Numbered from the stretch's first letter, positions 32,742 to 42,075 are shown. The stretch: DNA of 64,000 nucleotides from Luteococcus sp038433155 (GCF_038433155.1 NZ_JBCDMW010000007.1:62001-126000); one strand, 5' to 3'. The notes: generated from the letters alone by a model not told the origin. Translations and numbers: made by a program.

Positions 32742-34330
32742 TGTCCGCCGCGCTGACGGGGCTGAAACCCCTGCTCAAGGCCACCATCCGGCAGGACCGG
32801 CGCAACATTGCGCCCTGGGTGGTGCTGCTGTCCGTCCTGTCGGCCAGCTCCATCTGGGCGTGGCGGTGGATCTTCCCGGACCTGGCCGACCGGCGCGCCT
32901 TTGCCCTGGCCATCGGTGCCAACCCGGCCATGGAACTGATCTTCGGCCCGGGCCGCAACTTCCTCACCAATGACGGCTTCAACGCCTGGCGGGCGGGTTC
33001 CCTGGGCGCCTTCTTCGCCGGGCTGATGGGGATCCTGATTGTGATCCGCAATTCCCGGGCCGACGAGGACTCCGGTCAGGCCGAACTGATCGCCTCCGGG
33101 GTGGTCACTCGCCAGGCTCGCCTGCTGGTGGCGGTGCTGATCGGCTGGATCGCCGCCGTCGCGCTGGGCGTGGTCTGCTTCCTGCTGACCTGGGTCTCCG
33201 GCGGTGAGGCCCGGCCGACGGCGGTGATCGCGGCCTGCTTCACCTGCTCCGCCTTGCTCTTCGCCGGGGTGGCCGCCGTCGCCGCGCAGCTGGGGTCCGA
33301 CGCCCGCACCGCCAACACCCTGGCGATCGGCACCCTGGGCTTCTTCTTCGTGCTGCGCGGCTACCTGGACTCCTCCAATGCCGCCGAGTGGACGCTGTGG
33401 CTGACCCCGCTGGGCTGGCTGGAGAAGACGCTCCCGGCGGTGGAGAACCGGTGGTGGCCGATGCTGCCCGCCATTGCGTTGGCGGTGGTGCTGGTCGGGC
33501 TGGCGCTGGTCCTGCAGGACCGACGTGACTTCGGGCTGGGGATGATCGTGCCCCGCCCCGGGCCCGTCGAGTCTTGCCGGATGTCGCTGGGCCGGCTCAC
33601 CTGGCGGCTGCACCGCGGCGCACTGCTCACCTGGCTGGTGGCCTTCTGCTTCCTGGGGCTGGTCTTCGGCAACCTGGCCGCCTCCTCCGGTGACCTGATT
33701 GCCGAGAATCCTGCCCTGCAACAGATCCTGGTGGCAGGTGGCAAGACCACACAGGAGCTGGGCTTCGCCTTCGTCGCCACCATCCTGCAGATCGGCGGCA
33801 TCATCTCCGCCATCGTCGGGGCGCAGGTGGTGATGCGGATGCAGGCGGAGCAGGTGAACTACCGGATCGAGCCGCTGCTGGCCGGAGCGGTGCGCCGTCC
33901 GCGCTATTTCGCGACAAATGTGGCCCTGGCGCTGGCCGCCGTGGCGGGCTGCCTGGCCCTGGAGGGCATCGTGATGGGCTGGGTGGTCTCCCGCAGCGAC
34001 GCCCCCTTCGGCTTCTGGGATGTCCTCCAGCAGGCGCTGTGCACCATCCCGGCCGTCTGGGTGCTGACCAGCGTCGGTGCGGCGGCCGTGGGCGCGAAAC
34101 CGGTGGCCCGGCTGGCGGGCTGGATGGTGATTGTCGCCACCTTCGCGATCACCCTGCTGGGGCCGTCCTTCAAGCTGCCGGAATGGGCCTTGTCCATCAG
34201 TCCACTGCACCACGTGCCGCTGGTGCTGGCCGCTGATCCGGACTGGGGAAATCTGGGCTGGCTGCTGCTGGTGGCCTGTGGCTTCCTGGCGGTGGGCTTC
34301 GCCGGCTTCCACCGTCGCGACGTGGTCTGA
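32741..34330 (+). CDS. ABC exporter permease (polyketide antibiotic transporter type)
   Basis: A 529-residue membrane protein with about twelve helices in two repeated halves, the layout of large single-chain ABC-2 permeases paired with one ATPase (TipX/'polyketide antibiotic transporter' group). Each half holds an 'RADEDSGQAELIASGVVTRQ' / 'MRMQAEQVNYRIEPLLAGAV' motif preceding a helix bundle, supporting an internal duplication. Together with the TetR and ATPase genes it forms a self-controlled efflux operon; the substrate is unknown. Confidence 0.9.
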   Translation: MSAALTGLKPLLKATIRQDRRNIAPWVVLLSVLSASSIWAWRWIFPDLADRRAFALAIGANPAMELIFGPGRNFLTNDGFNAWRAGSLGAFFAGLMGILIVIRNSRADEDSGQAELIASGVVTRQARLLVAVLIGWIAAVALGVVCFLLTWVSGGEARPTAVIAACFTCSALLFAGVAAVAAQLGSDARTANTLAIGTLGFFFVLRGYLDSSNAAEWTLWLTPLGWLEKTLPAVENRWWPMLPAIALAVVLVGLALVLQDRRDFGLGMIVPRPGPVESCRMSLGRLTWRLHRGALLTWLVAFCFLGLVFGNLAASSGDLIAENPALQQILVAGGKTTQELGFAFVATILQIGGIISAIVGAQVVMRMQAEQVNYRIEPLLAGAVRRPRYFATNVALALAAVAGCLALEGIVMGWVVSRSDAPFGFWDVLQQALCTIPAVWVLTSVGAAAVGAKPVARLAGWMVIVATFAITLLGPSFKLPEWALSISPLHHVPLVLAADPDWGNLGWLLLVACGFLAVGFAGFHRRDVV

Positions 34331-34341
34331 ACTCCACCGGG

Positions 34342-34357
34342 TCCACCCACGGGTGGA
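34342..34357 (+). terminator. Possible terminator hairpin after the exporter operon
   Basis: TCCACCC-ac-GGGTGGA, 7-bp stem with a two-base loop, extended by flanking ccgg/ccgg, 12 bp after the permease stop. There is no T run. Confidence 0.4.
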
Positions 34358-34416
34358 TACCGGATTCATGCCCGGCGCCGATTCCGGGCGAACTCCGCTG
34401 GGGATTGACTGGGGTC

Positions 34417-34653
34417 ATGTTCAACGACAACACCCCCATCACCGAATTCGGCTGGACCCGCGCCGCCAAGTACACCCTGTTCACCATGGCCATCTGGGCC
34501 GTCTGCACCGTGGTTGCCAAGATCGCGGTGGCCAGCTTTGACCTGAGCTGGATGGAGGTGGGCTTCCCCGGCGCGGGCCTCGCCATCGTCTGCGGCGTGG
34601 TGTGGGAGTACATCCGTCGCGACGGGGCGCGCAAGGCCGCCAGCCGCCACTGA
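34417..34653 (+). CDS. Small two-helix membrane protein
   Basis: A 78-residue protein with two predicted helices ('YTLFTMAIWAVCTVVAKIAV', 'GFPGAGLAIVCGVVWEYI') and a basic C-terminus. Unknown family. ATG 34417 sits after a G-rich run; the convergent ABC gene ends four bases downstream. Confidence 0.6.
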   Translation: MFNDNTPITEFGWTRAAKYTLFTMAIWAVCTVVAKIAVASFDLSWMEVGFPGAGLAIVCGVVWEYIRRDGARKAASRH

Positions 34654-34657
34654 TCGG

Positions 34658-35620
34658 CTACCGGCCGCGGCTGTAGATCCGCCGGACCAGGGTCTCGATC
34701 TCCGCCTCCTCCAGCGCGATCTCCACCACCTCCACATCCCGGGAGACCGCCTGGAGGACGTCGGCGGCGCTGACTCGACGCGAGGCGAAGGCCAGCCGCA
34801 GCCGGGTGCCCTGCACGTCGTCGATCCGCACCCCATCTGGCAGCCTGAGCTGCGCCGGGTCGACGGGGGCTGCGGCATCCACCACCAGCACCCGCTCCGC
34901 CCCGGTCTCGGCTGCCAGCTCGGCCTCCGAGCCGTCGAAGACCAGCCGGCCCCGGTCCAGGATCAGCATCCGCTGGCACAGCCGCTGCACATCGCCCATG
35001 TCATGCGTGGTCAGCAGCAGGGTGGTGCCGTTCTCGCGGATCTCCCGGGCGAGGTAGGCGCGCAGCCGCTCCTTGGCGATCATGTCCAGCCCGATGGTCG
35101 GCTCGTCCAGCACGACGAGCTCCGGCCGGTGCACCAACGCTGCCGCCAGCTCCCCGCGCATCCGCTGGCCCAGGGAGAGGTTACGCACCGGGGTGGCCAG
35201 GAAACCGGACAGGTCCAGACCGTCGACCAGCTCGTCCAGTCGGGGCTTCCACCGGGCTGGCTCCTGGCCGTGCATCGCGGCCAGGATTGGGAAGGACTCG
35301 GCCAGCGGCAGGTCCCACCACAGCAGGGATCGCTGCCCGAACAGCACCCCCAGGTGGCCGGCCAACCGGCGTCGCTGCGGCACCGGTTCCAGCCCGCAGA
35401 CCCGCACCGTCCCCGACGTGGGGGTCAGGATGCCGGTGAGCATCTTGATGGTGGTCGACTTCCCGGAGCCATTGGCGCCGATGTAGCCGACGGCGCTCCC
35501 GGGCTCGATGCCGAAGGACAGGCCGTCGACGGCCCGCTTGGTGCTGCGGGTGCGTCGCAGTCCGCTGCCGGAGCGCAGGGTGAACTCCCGGCTCACGTCC
35601 CGCAGTTCGATGATTGCCAT
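34658..35620 (-). CDS. ABC exporter ATP-binding protein (ABC-2, DUF990-associated)
   Basis: A 320-residue ATPase with Walker A 'GANGSGKSTT', signature 'LSLGQRMR', Walker B 'LVVLDEPTIGLDM' and His-loop 'LLTTHDMGD'. The first about 30 residues, with 'RSGSGLRRTRSTKRAVDGLS', and the LSLGQRMRGELAAAL signature are typical of the group that works with two ABC2_membrane_6 permeases, as encoded just upstream. The C-terminal about 80 residues are a regulatory alpha/beta domain. The substrate is not predictable. Confidence 0.93.
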   Translation of the reverse strand: MAIIELRDVSREFTLRSGSGLRRTRSTKRAVDGLSFGIEPGSAVGYIGANGSGKSTTIKMLTGILTPTSGTVRVCGLEPVPQRRRLAGHLGVLFGQRSLLWWDLPLAESFPILAAMHGQEPARWKPRLDELVDGLDLSGFLATPVRNLSLGQRMRGELAAALVHRPELVVLDEPTIGLDMIAKERLRAYLAREIRENGTTLLLTTHDMGDVQRLCQRMLILDRGRLVFDGSEAELAAETGAERVLVVDAAAPVDPAQLRLPDGVRIDDVQGTRLRLAFASRRVSAADVLQAVSRDVEVVEIALEEAEIETLVRRIYSRGR

Positions 35621-35621
35621 C

Positions 35622-36431
35622 TCAGCCTCCCGCTCCGGTGTAGTGCCGGATGGCCAGCCGCCACCAGCCCAACATCACTGCCCACATCGCCAGCCCCAGC
35701 GGCACCGTCAGCCATGCCCACCCGGGCCACCAGAAGGCTGGCAGGGTGCCGCCGGTGAGCACCACGGTCGGCACGTAGGCAATCAGGGTGGCCGGCACGA
35801 CGTAGCTGAAGAAGATCTTCACCGGGGTCATGAGTGCCGCGCCGGGAAGGCCACTGGCATAGCGCCCGCCATAGGTGAAGGCGTTGACCGCCTGCTGCCC
35901 GTCGAGCACGAAGAACAACGTGGCCGAGGCGAAGAGGAAGACCGCGCCATGGATCAACACCCCGCCCAGTGGGGCCAGCACCAGCAGAGCCAGATTGCGG
36001 ACGGTCGGTTCCACATGACAGGCGCCGATGGCCCACAGGTAGATCGCCAGCCCCACCCCAGCGCGGCCCAGCCGTCGCAACTGGATGTCCTGGGTGACCA
36101 ACTGCAGCAGCAGCGGAGTGGGGCGGGTGAGCAGCACCTCCAATCGGCCCTCCTTGATCAGCCGATGCACATTGTCCAGCTGCCCGAAGACCATGTCGGC
36201 CAGGCCGAAGGCCAGCGACGAGAGGCCGAACAGCAAGGTTGCTTGGTTGAGCGTCAGGCCACCAAAGACCGGCGCGGCGTGCAGCAGCGCGTAGACCTCG
36301 ATGAATTCCAGCGGGATCAGCATCGCCTGGCCAAACAGGTCGGCGGCAAAGCTGGCCCGGTACTGCAACTGGGCGCGGATCCGGGAGGCCACCAGGATCC
36401 GGGTCAGCCGGGGCAGTGAGACCTCAGCCAC
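35622..36431 (-). CDS. ABC-2 permease (ABC2_membrane_6/DUF990), second subunit
   Basis: A 269-residue permease with about six helices and the family segment 'VFGQLDNVHRLIKEGRLEVL' followed by 'LTRPTPLLLQL'. The start is GTG 36431, which overlaps the stop of the first permease by eight bases (GTGGCTGA); the longer frame would read through that gene in another frame. It forms a heterodimer with the 36424-37221 product. Confidence 0.88.
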   Translation of the reverse strand: MAEVSLPRLTRILVASRIRAQLQYRASFAADLFGQAMLIPLEFIEVYALLHAAPVFGGLTLNQATLLFGLSSLAFGLADMVFGQLDNVHRLIKEGRLEVLLTRPTPLLLQLVTQDIQLRRLGRAGVGLAIYLWAIGACHVEPTVRNLALLVLAPLGGVLIHGAVFLFASATLFFVLDGQQAVNAFTYGGRYASGLPGAALMTPVKIFFSYVVPATLIAYVPTVVLTGGTLPAFWWPGWAWLTVPLGLAMWAVMLGWWRLAIRHYTGAGG

Positions 36432-37221
36432 CCTGGACCACCACCTTGCGTCGGCCGGCGCGCAGCAACAGCTGGCAGAGCGCCACCAGGACGGCCAGCC
36501 AGACCGCCTGCAGCCCCAGCACCGCCACCGCCTGGGCGTTCGCCAACCGGCCGGTGAACATGTCCACCGGCGTCTGGAACATCGCCGGGAAGGGGCTGGC
36601 ATTGGCCAGCGACTGCAACCAGCCGGGGAACCAGGAGACAGGCACCACGAACCCGCACAGCACCTGCTGCACCACCATGGCCACCACCAGGAAGCCGCGG
36701 TTCTCGACCGTCCACAGCGCGCTCAGTGAGACGGCAAAGTAGAAGCAGTAGCACAGCGGGGTGGCCAGGATCAGGGAGAGCGCTCCCAGCAGATAGGGCA
36801 GGATCCCCGACGGCAGGTAGAGCCCGGTGATCAGCGCGCCGACCATCAGCGGCGGCAGGCAGCGGGGCACCAGCTCGAAGGCGGCGCGGCCGTAGTTGGT
36901 GGCCAGCGCGGCGCCCAGCACCGAGACCGGCCGGGTGAAGTCCACGGCGATGTCCCCGCTGCGTACCCGTTCCCCGATGGTGACGCTGGAGCCCCACACG
37001 TCGAGCGGACCCAGCAGGCCCTGGCCCAGCCAGACATAGGTAGCGGCTTGCAGCGCGGAGTAGCCGCCCACATCCCGCCCGGCGGTGTGGATGGCGGTGA
37101 GCAGCATGGAGGCCCGGACCAGCCCGAAGATGGTGTTGGTGAACACGCTGGCCGCGACGGCAGCACGGTAGCGGGAATGGCGGCGGAACCCCGCCTTCAC
37201 CAGCTCCCAGTACGCGTGCAC
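36424..37221 (-). CDS. ABC-2 permease (ABC2_membrane_6/DUF990), first subunit
   Basis: A 265-residue permease with about six helices, 'YWELVKAGFRRHSRYRAAVA' amphipathic start and 'ERVRSGDIAVDFTRPVSVLG', homologous in pattern to the following permease. It is the first gene of the three-gene minus-strand exporter unit. Confidence 0.88.
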   Translation of the reverse strand: MHAYWELVKAGFRRHSRYRAAVAASVFTNTIFGLVRASMLLTAIHTAGRDVGGYSALQAATYVWLGQGLLGPLDVWGSSVTIGERVRSGDIAVDFTRPVSVLGAALATNYGRAAFELVPRCLPPLMVGALITGLYLPSGILPYLLGALSLILATPLCYCFYFAVSLSALWTVENRGFLVVAMVVQQVLCGFVVPVSWFPGWLQSLANASPFPAMFQTPVDMFTGRLANAQAVAVLGLQAVWLAVLVALCQLLLRAGRRKVVVQGG

Positions 37222-37305
37222 CGTCCCACGCTAGACCCCCGAACCATCCCTGTCTCTCCCCACTTGTGCCCCCTGCAACGGGCGGGCTGCGTCGGCGAAC
37301 TCCGA

Positions 37306-38319
37306 TCAGAGGTCGGGACGCTCGTTGTCACTGGGCTTGCACTCGAACCAAGCGTCTACCGCGAACTTGGCGTCACACGCCTCGCACTGGCGAATCTCCC
37401 GGTCTGGGTCATCAGGATCCGGGCTCACATGAATCGTGTCACGGGTGGTTTGGCAGTTGGGGCAGACCATGCTGCGGGGCTCAATGAGTATCGGTCGATG
37501 GTGCCCATCCGCTGGGGGCGTGTCGGTAGGTTCCCGGGTTTCAGAGCCATCCACCGACGCCCCCGATCGACTCGGCGACTTGATGCCGTTCACGTCGGAC
37601 GAATGGACTGGCCCCGGCATGCCACGGAATCCCTCGAGGATCATTCCCTTCACACCGCGCACATCGTCGGAGGCAGGATCCACCAAGGGAAAGACGACCC
37701 GGGTCGTTCCATAGTCAACGTCGAGTCGTGGCCTCCAGTCGCCAAGCGGATCCACATCCCAATCACCCAGGATCAAGTTGTGGGCCCCCTTCAAGATCGC
37801 GATGAGCCGCCTGATGTGGGGACGCTTCTCCTCGTCGACACCCCAGAACTTGCACGCCCGCTCGGAGAAAGTGGCGCCGCTGTGGCCGCCGTACGGACTT
37901 GGACGTTCATCAATCTGATCCGCCGTAATCGTGACGATGGACGTGTTCCTGAGGTCATCGAAGCGGATGCTGCCCTCACGTCGGAAGACGGCTGGCCCGA
38001 GCAAGGAGGACTGCTCTGTTTCGGCCCGGTTCGTGACCAGCACTCGATCTTCCTTGAACTCAAGGTCAGGGTCCACATGGGTGACCTGGATGCCGGCCAG
38101 CATCGCCACATGAATGGCGATGGACTCCGCGAGCTTTGCGTCCCGCTCGGTCGAGAAGGCTTCGGTGGTCTGGAGGATCAGCGTGGAGGGGTCCTGGCGC
38201 AGCCGCTCGGCGTCGTCATTGTGCTGCTGCCACACGCGATCCATGCGAGCGCCAATGCCGACGTATAACTCTCGGGCGGCCTTGTTTTCGTAGAGGTACA
38301 GCCATGTGCGTTCAGACAT
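37306..38319 (-). CDS. GIY-YIG-like protein with C-terminal zinc ribbon
   Basis: A 337-residue protein. The N-terminus 'TWLYLYENKAARELYVGIG' followed by 'ARMDRVWQQH' and later 'ERDAKLAESIAIHVAML' fits a GIY-YIG nuclease-like domain (YLY...YVG, Arg, Glu). A middle domain of about 170 residues is unrecognised. The C-terminus has CPNC and CEAC pairs 30 residues apart, a zinc ribbon. ATG 38319 follows AAAGGAAG; the longer frame to 38523 would overlap the next gene and is rejected. It may be a DNA nuclease of an accessory or defence locus; this is inference. Confidence 0.7.
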   Translation of the reverse strand: MSERTWLYLYENKAARELYVGIGARMDRVWQQHNDDAERLRQDPSTLILQTTEAFSTERDAKLAESIAIHVAMLAGIQVTHVDPDLEFKEDRVLVTNRAETEQSSLLGPAVFRREGSIRFDDLRNTSIVTITADQIDERPSPYGGHSGATFSERACKFWGVDEEKRPHIRRLIAILKGAHNLILGDWDVDPLGDWRPRLDVDYGTTRVVFPLVDPASDDVRGVKGMILEGFRGMPGPVHSSDVNGIKSPSRSGASVDGSETREPTDTPPADGHHRPILIEPRSMVCPNCQTTRDTIHVSPDPDDPDREIRQCEACDAKFAVDAWFECKPSDNERPDL

Positions 38320-38351
38320 CGATCTTCCTTTGCTAGGGCTGGTTCGGGAAT

Positions 38352-38783
38352 TCAGATGGCCAGCCGGGTGACAGGCAGGTCGAAGAGTTTGGCCATCAGG
38401 TCTTCGTCGGAGAGTCGGTAGATGTCGGCGGCGCCACCGATGGTGAAGTCGGGGATCTCGAAGGCTTCGATGTCGGTCAGCTGGCTGGCCGAGATCACGC
38501 CGCTCTCGCACTCGAAACCCCACTGGCGGGCCTGGTCACAGATGTGGAGGAGGCCCGTCATGCGGGTGTCGATCACCGCAGCGGCTACGAAGTAGGCGCA
38601 CCAGAAGCGCACCCCCGGTGCGATCTCGTACCAACCGCGAAGGAGTAGGGGCACAGGGGACTCGTCGGTGAAGTCGGTCTCGCGGGGCGTCGCATCCATG
38701 ATCGCCCGCCACAGCGGTGTCATGTTGTCGGAGGTCCGTTCGGGGAAGTCCTGCTGGCTACCCATGAACAAAGAGTAGTTCAC
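38352..38783 (-). CDS. Hypothetical protein
   Basis: A 143-residue soluble protein of unknown family; Trp-rich ('LLLRGWYEIAPGVRFWCAYF'), acidic. The GTG at 38783 and an ATG at 38765 are both possible; neither has a good ribosome site, though an AT-rich promoter-like stretch (38780-38815) lies just upstream. It is 32 bp from the GIY-YIG-like gene and probably co-transcribed with it. Confidence 0.6.
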   Translation of the reverse strand: MNYSLFMGSQQDFPERTSDNMTPLWRAIMDATPRETDFTDESPVPLLLRGWYEIAPGVRFWCAYFVAAAVIDTRMTGLLHICDQARQWGFECESGVISASQLTDIEAFEIPDFTIGGAADIYRLSDEDLMAKLFDLPVTRLAI

Positions 38784-38818
38784 GTATAACTCTTATGTTC
38801 ATAAATGTTTCTGATGGA

Positions 38819-39514
38819 TTACTGAAGTGACCACCATGCGGTGGCAGGGCCGCCGCCCGAGTCGATCCACGTGTGTTTGAGGGGGGCTACCCAAGAGCCG
38901 GGGTCGGTGACGGTGAAGGCAATGCGCCCCGCACCGTGGCGCCCCCCTGGCACCTCGGTCAGCTCCGTGATGTTGCGACCCCCCAGGCAGAACTTGCCAA
39001 CCGTGACGATGAGTGGGCAGAAGCCGTGCTGCTGGATGACCTGCAAGATCTGCACCCGACGGCGCGGGGAGACTGGCCAGTACATTCGCGTCGCGTCGTC
39101 GATGGCCTCGTGTAGCGGCCCGGACGGGGTGTCGAAGATGTCGATGTGGGTGCCGTAGAAGGCTCGCTCGTCTGCCGTGCTCTCGGGCGGGACCGCCCCG
39201 CGTTGTCTCAGAATCAGCGCGCCGCCGATCTCGGCAAGCTCCCGCAGTTCCGCCAGTGTCGTGAGATCGCGGAAGGGTGCCTTCAGGCGCTCGTCGACGC
39301 GCGCTTTCGAGTAGCAGATGCCAGCGGCCGACTCGTAGTACTCGCCAAAGACCCCGGCCTCACCCAGATAGGAGACCTGCAGCGCAGTCGTTCTGCCCAA
39401 CTTCTGTTGCAGCAGCGACGTGGTCTCGCGCACCGAATAGGCCTCGACGCGCTGCCGTTGGCGCGTCTCGGCCAACCAGGTGGCGGCGTCCACCTCCTGT
39501 TCGCGAGAAGTCAT
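38819..39514 (-). CDS. Hypothetical protein
   Basis: A 231-residue soluble protein with no recognised domain. The N-terminal third is helical and Arg/Glu-rich; the rest is alpha/beta with 'CYSKARVDERLKAPFRDLTT' and 'GGRHGAGRIAFTVTDPGSWV'. It forms, with the two genes behind it, a minus-strand patch of orphans bounded by a 300-bp gap on one side. The function cannot be inferred. Confidence 0.6.
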   Translation of the reverse strand: MTSREQEVDAATWLAETRQRQRVEAYSVRETTSLLQQKLGRTTALQVSYLGEAGVFGEYYESAAGICYSKARVDERLKAPFRDLTTLAELRELAEIGGALILRQRGAVPPESTADERAFYGTHIDIFDTPSGPLHEAIDDATRMYWPVSPRRRVQILQVIQQHGFCPLIVTVGKFCLGGRNITELTEVPGGRHGAGRIAFTVTDPGSWVAPLKHTWIDSGGGPATAWWSLQ

Positions 39515-39827
39515 GCCGAGATGGTAGCCCGCCGCGTCCAGCCGGGCCCCTGATGGCCCGAGGCGTCATCAGGTGGCATCCGTACCGTGCCAGCGCAGCG
39601 GGCGACCGGGGTGACGAAATGGTCGGCTCCCGGGATGCTCATGCAGCTCATCTCACGCCTATCAGCTCACCGGTCAGCTGATCATCGCGCCACCTCGGGC
39701 ACGTCGCGCCTCCTGGTGCTCCTTGCGCCGGGTATCCGGGGCGCGTCGTGCGCGGACTGGCATCTGGTGCCTCATCTGGCGCGAGGTTGCGGCCCGGCTC
39801 CCAGGAAGCGCTTGCCCGGCTGAATCA
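39515..39827. other. 313-bp region without a recognisable gene
   Basis: No frame here gives a credible protein or a recognisable remnant. The only structure seen is the small dyad ATCAGCT (39661-39667) / AGCTGAT (39676-39682). It may hold promoters for the minus-strand orphan genes. Confidence 0.5.
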
Positions 39828-40631
39828 TCAACGCAGCAGCATCGCCAGCGTCGTGGTCACACCCACCGTCACGACGAAGATCCGCAGCGCCCTGGGGGAC
39901 AGGCGCTTGGCGAAGCGTCCGCCGGTCAACCCGCCCAGCGCGGCGCCGACGGCCACCAGCCCGGCCAGCTTCCAGTTGATCAGCTCGGGGGAGACCAGCA
40001 GGACCATCCCGGCCGACATCGCGTTCACGAACAGTACGTTGAAGTTCTTGATGGCGTTCAGGTCCTGCATCCCCAGGTGGGTGACGATGCCCAGCAGCCC
40101 CACGAGCAGGATCCCCTGTGCAGCGCTGAAGTAGCCGCCGTAGCTGCCCACCAGGTAGCAGCCGATCACCCCACCCACCATTGCCCGACGGGAGGTGAAG
40201 ACCCCGTGGCTACTGGGTTCGTCGGCCTCCGCATCCCGACGGGAGGCAACCCACCCCCGGATGCTGGGCCCCGCCAGCACCAGCGCGGTGCCGACCGCCA
40301 CCAGCCACGGCACCACCTTGACGAAGACCCCGGCCGGGAAACCGAGCAGCAGTAGGGCACCCGTCGCCCCGCCCAGGATGGAGGCGGGCAACAGTGTCCG
40401 GATCACCCCGCGCAGCCGGCGCAGCTCGTCGCGGTAGGCCACCACCCCGGTGGCGCTGGCTGGCACCAGCCCCATGGTGTTGGCGATGGTCGCGGTCAGC
40501 GGCGGCACCCCGCTGAGCACCAGCAGCGGGAAGGAGATCAGCGTCCCGGCGCCCACCATCACGTTGATCCCGCCGGCCAGGAAGCCGCCGATGATCGCCA
40601 CCAGCCACTGCAGGTCAGCCAGGAAGTTCAT
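39828..40631 (-). CDS. TSUP family permease (TauE/SafE)
   Basis: A 267-residue membrane protein with about eight helices and the TSUP pattern 'GGFLAGGINVMVGAGTLISF' near the N-terminus and its repeat 'GSYGGYFSAAQGILLVGLLG' in the second half. TSUP proteins move sulfite, sulfonates or other organic anions; the substrate here is unknown. ATG 40631 is preferred over GTG 40640. Confidence 0.9.
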   Translation of the reverse strand: MNFLADLQWLVAIIGGFLAGGINVMVGAGTLISFPLLVLSGVPPLTATIANTMGLVPASATGVVAYRDELRRLRGVIRTLLPASILGGATGALLLLGFPAGVFVKVVPWLVAVGTALVLAGPSIRGWVASRRDAEADEPSSHGVFTSRRAMVGGVIGCYLVGSYGGYFSAAQGILLVGLLGIVTHLGMQDLNAIKNFNVLFVNAMSAGMVLLVSPELINWKLAGLVAVGAALGGLTGGRFAKRLSPRALRIFVVTVGVTTTLAMLLR

Positions 40632-40669
40632 GCCCGTCACTATGGCATTTGCCGACGTAGGCTGGCGGG

Positions 40670-41254
40670 ATGCAGAGCTGGAGCTGGTTGCCCGACGACG
40701 CCGAGCAGGCCGCGCGACGGCTGCTGGGTTGCGAGCTGGTCCGCCAGATCGACGGGCACCTCCTGCGGGTGCGGATCGTCGAGACCGAGGCCTATGACCA
40801 GGACGATCCGGCCAGCCACTCCCATCACGGCCGCACCGCCCGCAATGACGCCATGTTCCTGGCCGCCGGCCACGCCTACGTCTACCTGATCCACGGCCTG
40901 CACCACTGCATGAATGTGGTGGTGGGGCCCGAGGGATACGGCTGCGGGGTGCTGATCCGCGCCGCGGAACCCCTGGACGGTCTCGACGAGATGCGACGCC
41001 GCCGCAAGGGGAGGGCTGGGGTCGAGCTGACCAATGGTCCCGGCAAGCTGGGCCAGGCGCTGGGGATCACGCTGCCGCTGCGCGGCCATGACCTGGGTCT
41101 TCCGCCGCTCCAACTCCTTGTGCAACAGCCCGTCGCGGCGGATCAGATCGTCGTGACCACCCGGGTGGGGATCACCAAGAATGCGGCTGCGCCCCGGCGT
41201 TTCTACCTGCGCGGCAATCCTTGGGTGTCCAAGCCCTGGATCCGCGAACCGTAG
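40670..41254 (+). CDS. mpg: 3-methyladenine DNA glycosylase (AAG/MPG family)
   Basis: A 194-residue base-excision repair enzyme that removes alkylated or deaminated purines. It has the family signatures 'RIVETEAYDQDDPASH' with catalytic Glu, 'GRTARNDAMFLAAGHAYVY', 'HGLHHCMNVVV' and 'ELTNGPGKLGQALGI'. Length is normal for bacterial AAG proteins. The usual 'YGxHxCxN' carries His instead of Tyr (IHGLHHCMN). Confidence 0.93.
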   Translation: MQSWSWLPDDAEQAARRLLGCELVRQIDGHLLRVRIVETEAYDQDDPASHSHHGRTARNDAMFLAAGHAYVYLIHGLHHCMNVVVGPEGYGCGVLIRAAEPLDGLDEMRRRRKGRAGVELTNGPGKLGQALGITLPLRGHDLGLPPLQLLVQQPVAADQIVVTTRVGITKNAAAPRRFYLRGNPWVSKPWIREP

Positions 41255-41257
41255 CCC

Positions 41258-42046
41258 CTAGCGGCGGGGCCGCACGGTGAGGCTCTGCGCCACCGTGCCG
41301 AAGGGGCCGTGGTCGTCGTGCAGGACCGTGTGGGTCAGGCCGACGCCCGCGGGCCCGAAGTGCACCGTGGTGTCGAAGCCGGTCCACTCGCCGTGGTGCT
41401 CCCGGAAGAGGTGGGCCGTCAGGTCCACATTCGGGAAGATCGCCTCCTCGGGGGAGACCCGCACCGCCAGCCCGTTGGCGACGTCGATCAGCGCGAACAA
41501 CGCGGCCGTCGGGCTCACCTGCTCGCCCGCGACGAGTTCCGCGTCGGTCCGGGACCAGGCGACGGCATGACCAGTCTCGATCTCCCGACGCCGCACCTCC
41601 AGCGAGTCGATGAAGCCGCCCTCCCAGCGGTCCGCGATCTCCCAGACCGGGAGGTCGTCGACGCCGGGGATCGCCGGGAAGGTGCTCCCGGCCAGGGGAG
41701 ACGTGTCCGCGGTGCTGGCAAACCAGGCCCGCGCCGTCAAGGCGGTACGGCCGCTGTGGTCCAGCCGGGCCTCCACCAGCTCGATCGAACGGCCCGGCCG
41801 CACCAGCTGCACCGAGACGTCCACCGGCTCGATCGGCAGCACGCCGAAGATGTCGAAGCTCACCCGGGAGAGCGCCAGCCCGTCGTCGCCCCGGCGCTCC
41901 CGGTGGTCGGTCTCGAACATGTGCGCCAGCAGGCCCATCGCCGGGGCGATGTGCTGCTCGTCGGTCTTCCATGCCCCGCCGACGTGTGCGGTGGGGCGGA
42001 AGCGGTCATGGGTCTCGCGCTCGAAGTAGGCAAAGGCGTCGCTCAT
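41258..42046 (-). CDS. TesB-like acyl-CoA thioesterase family protein
   Basis: A 262-residue double hot-dog protein. The N-terminal half 'VGGAWKTDEQHIAPAMGLLA', 'SRVSFDIFGVLPIEPVDVSV' and the C-terminal half 'PNVDLTAHLFREHHGEWTGF', 'GPFGTVAQSLTVRPRR' match 4HBT_3/TesB-like thioesterases. It probably hydrolyses acyl-CoA; chain specificity unknown. It is convergent with the glycosylase gene three bases away. Confidence 0.88.
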   Translation of the reverse strand: MSDAFAYFERETHDRFRPTAHVGGAWKTDEQHIAPAMGLLAHMFETDHRERRGDDGLALSRVSFDIFGVLPIEPVDVSVQLVRPGRSIELVEARLDHSGRTALTARAWFASTADTSPLAGSTFPAIPGVDDLPVWEIADRWEGGFIDSLEVRRREIETGHAVAWSRTDAELVAGEQVSPTAALFALIDVANGLAVRVSPEEAIFPNVDLTAHLFREHHGEWTGFDTTVHFGPAGVGLTHTVLHDDHGPFGTVAQSLTVRPRR

Positions 42047-42075
42047 GTGCCAATTCTTGCGGGCAGAATGTGCGC

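Noticed and set aside
32720..34369. 549-residue minus-strand frame opposite the ABC permease
   Set aside because: Composition is Gln/His/Gly-rich and repetitive, typical of antisense of a hydrophobic protein; the plus-strand permease has overlapping operon starts.
37306..38523. Start of the GIY-YIG-like protein at 38523
   Set aside because: The extension is Arg/His-rich, overlaps the next gene and lacks a site; ATG 38319 has AAAGGAAG and begins the domain.
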